Positions 44,845 through 52,155 of a DNA stretch of 64,000 bases are shown here, piece by piece. Numbering within the stretch: position 1 is the first letter of the stretch; every line of letters starts with the position of its first letter. The translations under genes were made by a program, and so were the position numbers. The stretch spans positions 62,001 to 126,000 of the forward strand of contig CANLDN010000009.1 of NCBI GenBank assembly GCA_947489445.1, read 5' to 3'. This stretch comes from an uncultured Paracoccaceae bacterium. GTDB lineage: Bacteria > Pseudomonadota > Alphaproteobacteria > Rhodobacterales > Rhodobacteraceae. The notes under the pieces are model-generated. The model was not told where the DNA came from, searched no databases, and worked only from the letters and a program-made list of their open reading frames with translations.

Positions 44845-45213
44845 ATGACGTCGATACTTTCTTCGCTTTATCGCAGATTCTATTGGGCACGGCTTTATCT
44901 TGGTGCAGGTGTTTTTGCGACTGCGTTCGCATGCGTTGACTATATCGCGACGCGGACATCGTATGATGTGGTGGTCGTGGAAACTGTGGAGATTGCACAG
45001 GAGCATGGCGGCGCAGCGGGCTTTGCCAAGGCGCCCACATAGAACCAGATTGTGCGCGCCTGACTGGACGATGAGATCATACTGGTCCGTGTGCGTCAGC
45101 GTCGCAATTATGTTGAAGCCAATGCACAGGCCTGTCTGCGCACCGATAGCCCCGGCATCTGGGGTGGCGTGCAACATCGGATTGTCGATGTTGCGTTTTG
45201 TACGGCGTCGTAA
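44845..45213 (+). pseudogene. Degraded gene with two in-frame stops
   Basis: A frame of 123 codons reads smoothly from an ATG at 44845 to a TAA at 45213 except for TAG at 45040-45042 and TGA at 45061-45063. The first 65 codons encode a hydrophobic N-terminus (YLGAGVFATAFACVDYIA); after the second stop the frame continues as plausible protein (LDDEIILVRVRQRRNYVEAN, then RTDSPGIWGGV). No strong ribosome site. Most simply a decayed small gene; the family is not recognised. The first part alone could still be expressed as a 65-residue peptide. Confidence 0.5.
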
Positions 45214-45220
45214 ATCCGAC

Positions 45221-46114
45221 CTACCAGATCACACCATAGCCAAGCGCGATGAGGGCCATAAGCCCCCAGCATTTCCAGAGTACGCTGATAGATTGGTCAA
45301 TATGGTCTGCTGTCAGCTCGCGGGCACCGTCGCCGTTCACGAAAGGATAATCGCGGGTTTCGCCGTTATAACTGCGTGGTCCGCTGAGCGCGATGTTCAG
45401 GCCATGGGCCATTGCCGCCTCTGGCCAGCCGGCATTGGGAGAGCGGTGCAGTGGGGCCTCTTGCAGGATGGGTATCGGATTGGGCCGTGTTGTCACAGCC
45501 CAGATCAACACGGTTGTGAGCCGCGCGGGAACGAGGTTCAGCAGATCGTCGAACCTTGCGGCGGCCCAGCCGAACGCCGCGTGGCGGGGGGTACGGTAGC
45601 CGATCATGCTGTCAGCGGTGTTGGTGATTTTGTAAATCAGCAGGCCGGGTAAACCGGCAATGGCGAACCAGAAGATCGGGGCGATCACCCCGTCGGACAG
45701 GTTTTCAGCGGCACTTTCGATGGCGGACCTCGCGACGGCGGGTCCATCCATGTCGCGCGTGTCCCGCCCCACAATCATGGCCACGCTGCGCCGCCCGTCG
45801 CCAAGCGAGAGCCGCAGCGCATCACCCACGGCCTGCACATGCTGGACAAGGGATTTTTGTGCCAGAAGGATGGCGAGGATCACGATATCGATGATCCGGC
45901 CGGGGATGGCTTGCAGTAGCCAGCCAAGCGCGCCAGCGCCGATGCTCAGTATGATCATCGTCACTGTGCCGGTCAGCCATTGGCCGTTGTTAAACCGTGC
46001 GTCGCACCAGCCGATCAGCCGCCCCATCAGGACGGCAGGATGTGGGATGCGTCGCCACAGCCAACGGGGTTCACCGAAAACCGCATCAAGCAGCATACCA
46101 AGGAAAAGGGTCAC
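45221..46114 (-). CDS. cbiB: Adenosylcobinamide-phosphate synthase CbiB (CobD in the aerobic nomenclature)
   Basis: 297-residue membrane enzyme that joins aminopropanol phosphate (or aminopropanol) to adenosylcobyric acid. Several membrane helices and the family motifs are present: DAVFGEPRWLWRRIPHPAVL at the N-terminus, AIESAAENLSDGVIAPIFW in the middle and AGWPEAAMAHGLNIALSGPR near the C-terminus. The start overlaps the cobC stop by ATGA. Last gene of the DUF1636-cobC-cbiB unit. Confidence 0.96.
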   Translation of the reverse strand: MTLFLGMLLDAVFGEPRWLWRRIPHPAVLMGRLIGWCDARFNNGQWLTGTVTMIILSIGAGALGWLLQAIPGRIIDIVILAILLAQKSLVQHVQAVGDALRLSLGDGRRSVAMIVGRDTRDMDGPAVARSAIESAAENLSDGVIAPIFWFAIAGLPGLLIYKITNTADSMIGYRTPRHAAFGWAAARFDDLLNLVPARLTTVLIWAVTTRPNPIPILQEAPLHRSPNAGWPEAAMAHGLNIALSGPRSYNGETRDYPFVNGDGARELTADHIDQSISVLWKCWGLMALIALGYGVIW

Positions 46115-47046
46115 AAGGCCGCTTCCAATTGCGCCCAGCGTCCGTGCGCAGGCAGGCCGAGCCGCAGCCAGTCGGGTGCGTAGGGAAAGGTGCGTGACCA
46201 GACCTTGTTTTGGGCCAGCTGGTGTTGGGCGGCTGCCGCATCTTGGACCTTATAGAGCCGGAACAGGGTTGTTCCGCCGACAAGTTCGGCCCCTTTGGAA
46301 GTGAGCAGCGTGTCCAATCGTGCCGCATCCGTGGTCAATCGCGCCCGGGTTTCGTCGGCCCATTCGGGGTCCGATAACGCCTCTGCCCCGATGGACAGCG
46401 CCGGGCCGGAGACCTGCCAAGGCCCCAGCAAATCGGTGAGCTTGCTGATGATTGCTTGATCGCCGATGGCAAAGCCAAGCCGTAGCCCCGCCAACCCCCA
46501 GAATTTGCCGAAACTTTTGAGGATCACTGTGCCGGGCCGATTGGCCAGATGGATGAAAGACTGTTCGCTCGCCACATCACCGAAACTTTCGTCGATAATC
46601 GTGAACGGGCTGTCCAATTGATCGGCGGCCCAAAGATACCCGTCGGGGTTATTGGGGTGAACGGCGACGATTGCATCGCTAGGGTCTTCGGTGATGGTCC
46701 AGCCTGCCGCGCCGAACGCGGCCCCGTGTTCATTATAGGTCGGGCCGGGGATGCAGACCGTGCCCGGTTTGTGCGTCTGCGGCAGCGCTGCGATGATGGC
46801 AGAGGCCCCGGTCGCAGCGATGATGCCCGCTTCATCGGGGATTTTCCAGAAGTTGCGCGCAAGGCTATAGAGCCGGTCGAATGCGCCCTGATCCGGCAGC
46901 GCCGTCCAGGCATCAGCTGGCAGGCGTGGCATCGGGTAAGGCATCGGATTGATCCCGGTGGACAGGTCGAGCCAATCCGCGCGCGTTCCACCGTATCGCT
47001 GGATGGCCGCATCAAGCCCACCGCCGTGATCGCGTTTTCCGCTCAT
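46111..47046 (-). CDS. cobC: Threonine-phosphate decarboxylase CobC (CobD-type), PLP aminotransferase fold
   Basis: 311-residue PLP enzyme that supplies (R)-1-amino-2-propanol O-2-phosphate for the nucleotide loop. The Schiff-base lysine lies in ILKSFGKFWGLAGLRLGFAIG (about 175-195); WLDLSTGINPMPYP at the N-terminus is family-typical. Somewhat shorter than the 330-360 residues of many relatives. It overlaps cbiB and the DUF1636 gene by ATGA on both sides, so the three are co-translated. Confidence 0.94.
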   Translation of the reverse strand: MSGKRDHGGGLDAAIQRYGGTRADWLDLSTGINPMPYPMPRLPADAWTALPDQGAFDRLYSLARNFWKIPDEAGIIAATGASAIIAALPQTHKPGTVCIPGPTYNEHGAAFGAAGWTITEDPSDAIVAVHPNNPDGYLWAADQLDSPFTIIDESFGDVASEQSFIHLANRPGTVILKSFGKFWGLAGLRLGFAIGDQAIISKLTDLLGPWQVSGPALSIGAEALSDPEWADETRARLTTDAARLDTLLTSKGAELVGGTTLFRLYKVQDAAAAQHQLAQNKVWSRTFPYAPDWLRLGLPAHGRWAQLEAAL

Positions 47047-47417
47047 TTGTCGTCAGGCAGCGGTGGATGGCGGGTCACGAAATGTCCTTTGACGGCTTGG
47101 GGCCATTCCCGATAGGGAACCTGACCGGTTTCGCTGGTTGAATGTGCCATCGCGTAGGCAACAATACCTGAGGCTGATTGTGTTGTCGGCTCAAACTCGC
47201 CCAGCGTGTAGTTCAATTTACCACGTCCTTGTATCGCCACATTGCAGGCTTTTTTGCAGCCCATCAGGCAGGACACACGGCGGGTTTTGACCCCTGTCAA
47301 GCCGGTGGTTGCGGCCTCTACCAAAGTGGCCAGCGCTTCCCCGTCTGTTTGGTTCATATCGCCCGTTTCCCAGCCGTCGCGCTTGCATGTATCGCAAATG
47401 GTTATCCAAGTTGTCAT
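47043..47417 (-). CDS. DUF1636 metal-binding protein
   Basis: 124-residue small cysteine-rich protein of the DUF1636 family, whose members have a thioredoxin-like 2Fe-2S ferredoxin-type arrangement. The cysteines are in ICDTCKRDGW near the start and SCLMGCKKACNVAI in the middle. These proteins are usually encoded with cobalamin genes and are thought to act in metal handling; the reaction is not known. First gene of a three-gene overlapping unit with cobC and cbiB. The upstream 200 bp are shared with the divergent receiver gene. Confidence 0.9.
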   Translation of the reverse strand: MTTWITICDTCKRDGWETGDMNQTDGEALATLVEAATTGLTGVKTRRVSCLMGCKKACNVAIQGRGKLNYTLGEFEPTTQSASGIVAYAMAHSTSETGQVPYREWPQAVKGHFVTRHPPLPDDK

Positions 47418-47517
47418 TTATATGCCTGTTATTTGATCCTGCTCTTCAAGCGGATTATTGCCGGTTTCACAAGGTTTCGCGTTGTTAACTATCTTTTCGT
47501 ACAGGGTGACGTCCGCG

Positions 47518-47532
47518 TTAACCATTCGTTAG
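47518..47532 (+). promoter_or_regulatory. CtrA-like binding site
   Basis: TTAA-CCATTCG-TTAG, matching the alphaproteobacterial CtrA consensus TTAA-N7-TTAA at 7 of 8 fixed positions. It lies about 85 bp before the receiver-domain gene and is surrounded by other TTAA half-sites (near 47484, 47556, 47585). Functional use is inference. Confidence 0.45.
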
Positions 47533-47614
47533 TAATTTAGGCAGACTGCTGGTTACAGAGTTAATTTACCAGTTGGTCACGTTAGGTTAATAATGTCGAA
47601 ACATCGGAGTAGAA

Positions 47615-48004
47615 ATGCGCGTCTTGATCGTCCAAAGCAATGCAAACCTCGGGCAGCTGTGGAAGCGGCACCTGGAGCGATTGGATGCGGATGTGGTGCA
47701 TGTGGAAACCGGTGCCCGCGCCCTGAACTTGATTGAGACGCAGGAATTCGATGTTATCGTTCTGGATTTGGTGTTGAGCGAGGGCAGCGCCCTGACCGTC
47801 GCCGATTTTTCCCAGTTCCGGCAGCCGGATGCCAATGTGGTTTTTGTCACCGACACCACGTTCTTTTCAGATGGGTCGATCTTCAATCATAGCGCCAATG
47901 CCCGTGCCTTTGTGGAAACCGCGACCCCGCCCAAGGATTTGGCCGCGATTGTCCATCATTATGGCAGCCCTAGCCCCGCCCGTGCGGTGCTTGCCAATCG
48001 ATAG
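47615..48004 (+). CDS. Single-domain receiver-like protein, probably degenerate
   Basis: 129 residues with the fold of a response-regulator receiver and no output domain. The phospho-acceptor position Asp51 is kept in VIVLDLVLSE, and a Lys near the end (TPPKDLAAIV) fits the conserved lysine, but the acidic pair at the N-terminus is replaced by QSN, which should weaken Mg2+ binding. It may act through protein contacts. ATG at 47615 follows GGAG. The 3' end overlaps the converging glutathione transferase gene by 35 bp. Confidence 0.82.
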   Translation: MRVLIVQSNANLGQLWKRHLERLDADVVHVETGARALNLIETQEFDVIVLDLVLSEGSALTVADFSQFRQPDANVVFVTDTTFFSDGSIFNHSANARAFVETATPPKDLAAIVHHYGSPSPARAVLANR

Positions 48005-48944
48005 TCGGGTTCACCGGGATGATCCGGTTGGGATTTATGGTTTCGTGGCTGTAGTGATAGTGACGCACGATGTGATCCATATTCACCGTCTCAGCCACCC
48101 CGTCCCATTGGTATAACTCGCGCGTGAACCCGAACAGGTTCGGGTAGTCCATGATCCGCTTCCGGTTACATTTGAAATGCTGGTGGTAGACCATGTCGAA
48201 CCGGATCAGCGTGGTCCAAAGCCGCCAGTCGGCCTCGGTGATCTTGTTGCCCATCAGGTAGCGGTTTTCGCCCAGCCGGTCTTCCAGCCAATCGAGCGTG
48301 TCGAATAGCGGATGCACCGCCTTATCATACGCCTCTTGCGTGGTGGCGAAGCCGGATTTGTAGACCCCGTTGTTGAGCGTGTCGTAGATCCTGTCGTTGA
48401 CGGGTTCGATGTCTGCTTGCAGGTCTGACGGCCAGTAGTCGTCGCTGCTGCCCGTTAGGTCGTCAAACGCCGTGTTGAACATGCGGATGATTTCGGAAGA
48501 TTCGTTCGATACGATCGTCTCGCGTTCTTTGTCCCAAAGGATCGGCACTGTCACCCGGCCCGATATCTGGGGGTCAGCCTTGATGTAGATATCACGGGCA
48601 AATGGCAGACCGTAGAGCGTGTCCCCGGTCGCCCCTTTGTCATCCGCCTCAAACGTCCAGCCGTCTGATAGCATGTCGGGATGCACGGCTGAGATGCTGA
48701 TATGATCGGTCAGCCCCTTCAGTTTGCGAAAGATCAGCGTCCGATGCGCCCACGGACAGGCATAGGAGACATAGAGGTGATAACGTCCGGATTCGGCTTT
48801 GAACCCGCCTTCGCCGGATGGCCCGGCTGATCCGTCTGCCGTGATCCAGTTGCGGAACTTGGCGGTGGAGCGCTCGAACGCGCCACCGGTGGATTTGGTG
48901 TCGTACCATTCGTCATGCCAGACACCGTCAACGAGTTGGCCCAT
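47970..48944 (-). CDS. Xi-class glutathione S-transferase (glutathionyl-hydroquinone reductase)
   Basis: 324-residue S-transferase omega-like family protein (YqjG/PcpF/ECM4 group) that removes glutathione from glutathionyl-hydroquinones. The catalytic Cys63 is in VSYACPWAHRTLIFRKLKGL; the C-terminal helical domain includes GENRYLMGNKITEADWRLW and the YPNLFGFTRELYQW stretch, both typical. The ATG at 48944 follows AAAGGAG. The 3' end overlaps the receiver gene, an antisense arrangement that could matter for expression. No quinone-degradation operon is nearby. Confidence 0.94.
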   Translation of the reverse strand: MGQLVDGVWHDEWYDTKSTGGAFERSTAKFRNWITADGSAGPSGEGGFKAESGRYHLYVSYACPWAHRTLIFRKLKGLTDHISISAVHPDMLSDGWTFEADDKGATGDTLYGLPFARDIYIKADPQISGRVTVPILWDKERETIVSNESSEIIRMFNTAFDDLTGSSDDYWPSDLQADIEPVNDRIYDTLNNGVYKSGFATTQEAYDKAVHPLFDTLDWLEDRLGENRYLMGNKITEADWRLWTTLIRFDMVYHQHFKCNRKRIMDYPNLFGFTRELYQWDGVAETVNMDHIVRHYHYSHETINPNRIIPVNPTIDWQAPHGRG

Positions 48945-49166
48945 GGGAATGCTCCTTTGATCTATTCAAGTCAGGAGCTAGCGCAGGTACTTTAACGAAC
49001 AAAGAGCGATAAGGGCGCAGGAATGGTGCGTGGGTGCACATGATGTGGATCGCTCTGCGGCGTCAGATGCTGCAGGCATGCGCTTAATTCTCAATAGCGA
49101 TGGATAAATCGACCCATTTCGGCTATAGTTGCTGCATTATTGAAGATCATTTTTTGGAGTATTTTT

Positions 49167-49853
49167 ATGAGCGATTTCCAGCTTCGCACGCCCGGATTGC
49201 GTCTGCCGCGTGCAACGGCCCCAAGTCTGGGCAATTTTCAACTGCAACTTAATCCTGTTTTGGCCGCGGAATTCCGCGCCATGCGGGCAGGTCAGCCAAC
49301 CCCCAGTTTGCGCAATCTGTTCCTGCAGCCCAATTGGCGCCAAATGCGTCAGGAGGACCTTAATCGCGTATTGCGGCAACCGCCGCCTGCTGCCCGCGCC
49401 CCGCTGGTGCCGCCCGGCCCGGTCCCTGATGATCCGCCCGTAGAGGTGGGGGCAGCTTTGCTTGCAGCGATCTGGGCTGTTCCAACGGTACAGGGTGCGG
49501 TCAATCGATTGCTGGATGATGTGCAGCGCGACTTTGGTCGTCTTTCGCCGGGTCAGACTGTTGTGTTTGCCACGCAGGCTGCACTGATCCTTGGCGGTGT
49601 TGCTACGGGTATCAATCTGCAACGTGACGCGCCGGGTATGCCGCTGAGCCTGATCGTCGGTCAATCGATCCCGGTTCCGGGTGTGAATGGCCTGAGTTTC
49701 CAGATCCTGCATCGCGGCGGCCAGCTGTCGCTGTCTGATATTGGTGGATCGGGCGTCTCGGTTGAAGGAAGCGCTGCGTCTGTTGATGATCGGTTCCGGG
49801 GCGAAATTACGATTACTCTGGATCTGCATCAGATTATCGACGCATTGCAGTAG
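49167..49853 (+). CDS. Hypothetical protein
   Basis: 228 residues, no recognised family. Proline-rich N-terminal half (TPGLRLPRATAPSLGNFQLQ; RQPPPAARAPLVPPGPVPDD), a hydrophobic helix (VEVGAALLAAIWAVPTVQGA), a second hydrophobic stretch (TVVFATQAALILGGVATGI) and a C-terminal beta-rich segment (LSFQILHRGGQLSLSDIGGSG). No signal peptide. The layout resembles injected or membrane-perturbing cargo more than an enzyme, but this is speculation. ATG at 49167 follows GGAG; a strong terminator ends it, so it is a single-gene unit. Confidence 0.75.
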   Translation: MSDFQLRTPGLRLPRATAPSLGNFQLQLNPVLAAEFRAMRAGQPTPSLRNLFLQPNWRQMRQEDLNRVLRQPPPAARAPLVPPGPVPDDPPVEVGAALLAAIWAVPTVQGAVNRLLDDVQRDFGRLSPGQTVVFATQAALILGGVATGINLQRDAPGMPLSLIVGQSIPVPGVNGLSFQILHRGGQLSLSDIGGSGVSVEGSAASVDDRFRGEITITLDLHQIIDALQ

Positions 49854-49876
49854 AGCCCGGCCAAACGATATTTCAG

Positions 49877-49906
49877 AGGGGGCGCCTTTATTGGTTTGCC
49901 CCCTTT
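49877..49906 (+). terminator. Rho-independent terminator
   Basis: Stem AGGGGGC (49877-49883) with GCCCCCT (49898-49904), 14-base loop, then TT. It starts 23 bp after the stop of the 228-residue hypothetical gene. Confidence 0.75.
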
Positions 49907-49959
49907 GTGTTGCCCGTTTATACGAATCCCCAGACGAAGCCCGATGTGGCCAGAACGGT

Positions 49960-50030
49960 TGGAGGTGTGGCGGTTGACCCAAAACGGGGACCTAAGCACC
50001 ACGTCGTCAAACCCCGGATCATCCGGGCCT
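49960..50030 (+). promoter_or_regulatory. Possible structured leader of the cbiX-cobHLIJM operon
   Basis: Nested pairing is possible: GTGG (49967-49970) with CCAC (49999-50002), CCC (49978-49980) with GGG (49986-49988), then a second hairpin CCCGG/CCGGG around ATCAT (50013-50027). It lacks the B12 boxes. Whether it is a real leader is uncertain. Confidence 0.25.
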
Positions 50031-50058
50031 CTGGTCGTGATATGAAACGGAGGACCCG

Positions 50059-50268
50059 ATGCGTGTTTTGCTTTCCCTGATGCTGGTTTTTGCAGGCTCT
50101 GCTGCGGCCGCCCATCCCGGCCATTGGGGCGAATTGGCAGGGCATGATCATTGGGTCGCAGGGGCGGCGATTGGTCTGGCCGGGCTGGCCGCGATCTGGG
50201 GTGCGCTGAAAGGCAAGAAGAAAGACCCGGAGCCGGAAGACGAAGAGCTGGAAGAGGAAACCGCATGA
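50059..50268 (+). CDS. Small membrane protein heading the cobalamin operon
   Basis: 69-residue protein with a signal peptide (cleavage near AAA-HPG), a histidine-bearing mature start (HPGHWGELAGHDHW), one membrane helix (VAGAAIGLAGLAAIWGAL) and an acidic tail. The histidines suggest metal contact, as in the small CbtB-like or HupE-like proteins near B12 genes. ATG follows GGAGG. Its stop overlaps the CbiX-like start (ATGA), which ties it to cobalt handling in this operon. Family name not certain. Confidence 0.82.
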   Translation: MRVLLSLMLVFAGSAAAAHPGHWGELAGHDHWVAGAAIGLAGLAAIWGALKGKKKDPEPEDEELEEETA

Positions 50269-51467
50269 AAACGGGTGTGATGATCTGCGGCCATGGCTCG
50301 CGCAGCCAGTCGGCCGTGGATGAATTTGCGGTGCTGGCCGAGAAACTGCCCAACTATCTACCGCCTGATTGGATCACCGATTATGGCTATCTGGAATTCG
50401 CCAATCCGGTGATCCGCGATGGTCTGGATCATCTGCGCGAAGCCGGTTGCGAGCGTATTCTGGCGGTGCCGGGCATGCTGTTTGCCGCGATGCATGCCAA
50501 GAACGACATTCCGACGGTGCTGAATACCTATGCTGCCAAGCATGGCATGCAGGTTTCTTATGGTCGCGAGTTGGGTGTTGATCCCAAGATGATTGCCGCC
50601 GCCGCTGGCCGTATTCAGGAGGCTGTGGACCGCGCCAATGCCGAACTGGGTGAGATGCCGCTGGTCGAGACCTGTCTGGTTGTGATCGGGCGTGGCGCCT
50701 CTGACCCGGATGCCAATGGCAATGTGTCCAAGATTGCCCGGATGCTGCAGGAAGGCATGGGGTTCGGCTGGTGCGAGGTGGGTTATTCCGGGGTGACATT
50801 CCCGCTGGTGGAGCCGTGCCTGCAACATGTGGCGATGCTACCTTACAAGCGTGTCATCGTGTTCCCGTATTTCCTGTTCTCAGGCATTCTGATCGACCGG
50901 ATTTACGGGTTCACCGACCAGGTGGCGGAAGAGCATCCCGGTATTCAGTTCGTCAAGGCGGGGTATCTTGGCGACCATCCGAAGGTGCTGGAAACCTTTG
51001 CCGAGCGCATCATGGAGCAGGACAGCGAAACGCCGCCGCCCAATTGCGGGATTTGTGGCTATCGCGAGCAGGTGCTGGCGCTGGAGGATGGTGGGCATCT
51101 GCATATCAAGGCGGAGGATCGCAACCATCCGGCCTTTGGTGCTGTGCCACCGCCGACCTGTGTGCTGTGCAAGTACAGGGTGCAGGTTGTCGGTTTCGAG
51201 GCGGAGGTTGGTGCCGTGCAAGAAAGCCATCACCACCATGTCGAAGGGCAGGGGGCGAATGCGCCGGGGTCGAACGTGGCGGATTGCGCGCTGTGCGATA
51301 CGTTCTGCACAGGGATGTGCCGGTTGGAGGCGCAGCATGCGCATGACCATCACCATCACCACCATCATCATGATCACGACCATGATCATCATCACCATCA
51401 TCACGCGCCATACCCTCATGCAGATCATCCGCATGGCCCGGAAAGCGCACGCAAGACGATGGGCTAG
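50265..51467 (+). CDS. cbiX: CbiX-like sirohydrochlorin cobaltochelatase with Cys/His-rich tail
   Basis: 400 residues: two CbiX-type chelatase domains (about 1-125 with GHGSRSQSAVDEF and 130-260 with VVIGRGASDPDANGN), then three cysteine clusters (CGICGY, CVLCKY, CALCDTFCTGMC, about 268-355) and a long polyhistidine/aspartate tail (about 360-390). Long CbiX proteins in Bacillus also carry a His-rich region and an Fe-S cluster. Early cobalt insertion belongs to the anaerobic route, while CobN here belongs to the aerobic one, so this protein may instead act as a cobalt carrier or on another tetrapyrrole. Start is fixed by the ATGA overlap. Confidence 0.9.
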   Translation: MKTGVMICGHGSRSQSAVDEFAVLAEKLPNYLPPDWITDYGYLEFANPVIRDGLDHLREAGCERILAVPGMLFAAMHAKNDIPTVLNTYAAKHGMQVSYGRELGVDPKMIAAAAGRIQEAVDRANAELGEMPLVETCLVVIGRGASDPDANGNVSKIARMLQEGMGFGWCEVGYSGVTFPLVEPCLQHVAMLPYKRVIVFPYFLFSGILIDRIYGFTDQVAEEHPGIQFVKAGYLGDHPKVLETFAERIMEQDSETPPPNCGICGYREQVLALEDGGHLHIKAEDRNHPAFGAVPPPTCVLCKYRVQVVGFEAEVGAVQESHHHHVEGQGANAPGSNVADCALCDTFCTGMCRLEAQHAHDHHHHHHHHDHDHDHHHHHHAPYPHADHPHGPESARKTMG

Positions 51468-51513
51468 GGGGCAATTTTCCCGGAAGAAAATTGGCGTCCA
51501 TCGCGGATGAGGT

Positions 51514-52155
51514 ATGCTGTTGAGACCGTATGAAAAAGACCCGCAGGCGATTTATGCACAGAGCTTTGCCACCGTGCGCGATGAGGCGCGGCTCGATCGG
51601 TTTCCGACCGATATGCGCCCGTTGATGACCCGCCTGATCCATGCTTGCGGCATGGTCGAAATTGCGGACCGTCTGTCCTATTCCGCCTATGCCGCTGCGG
51701 TGGGTCACGCGGCCTTGCAGGCCGGTGCGCCGGTGCTGTGCGATTGCGAGATGGTGGGGGCGGGGATTATCCGCCGCTATCTGCCTGCGCAGAATGAGGT
51801 GATCGTGACGTTGAATGACGCGACGGTGCCGGGCCTTGCGCTGGAGATTGGCAATACACGGTCAGCGGCGGCGGTGGAGTTGTGGCGCGACCATTTGGCT
51901 GGTGCCGTTGTGGCGATCGGCAATGCGCCGACGGCGCTGTTTCATCTGCTGGAACTGTTGGAAAAGGGCTGGCCCAAGCCTGCCGTCATTCTGGGCTTTC
52001 CGGTCGGCTTTGTGGGCGCCGCTGAAAGCAAGGCGGAACTGGCCCGCGATCCGCGCGGCTGCGAATATGTCGCCTTGCGCGGACGGCGTGGTGGGTCGGC
52101 GATGGCGTCGGCTGCGGTGAATGCTTTGGCTGCGGGGTTGCCCGAAGATGTCTGA
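51514..52155 (+). CDS. cobH: Precorrin-8X methylmutase CobH
   Basis: 213-residue isomerase that moves the C11 methyl group to C12, giving hydrogenobyrinate. The catalytic histidine is His43 in LIHACGMVEI, the same number as in the characterised Pseudomonas denitrificans CobH. The C-terminal GRRGGSAMASAAVNAL is also typical. ATG at 51514 is preceded by GATGAGG. The stop is overlapped by the cobL start (52148). Confidence 0.96.
   Translation: MLLRPYEKDPQAIYAQSFATVRDEARLDRFPTDMRPLMTRLIHACGMVEIADRLSYSAYAAAVGHAALQAGAPVLCDCEMVGAGIIRRYLPAQNEVIVTLNDATVPGLALEIGNTRSAAAVELWRDHLAGAVVAIGNAPTALFHLLELLEKGWPKPAVILGFPVGFVGAAESKAELARDPRGCEYVALRGRRGGSAMASAAVNALAAGLPEDV

Noticed and set aside
49907..50058. Second cobalamin riboswitch before the cbiX operon
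   Set aside because: The GCCACTG and GCCAGGAGACC boxes are absent on both strands.
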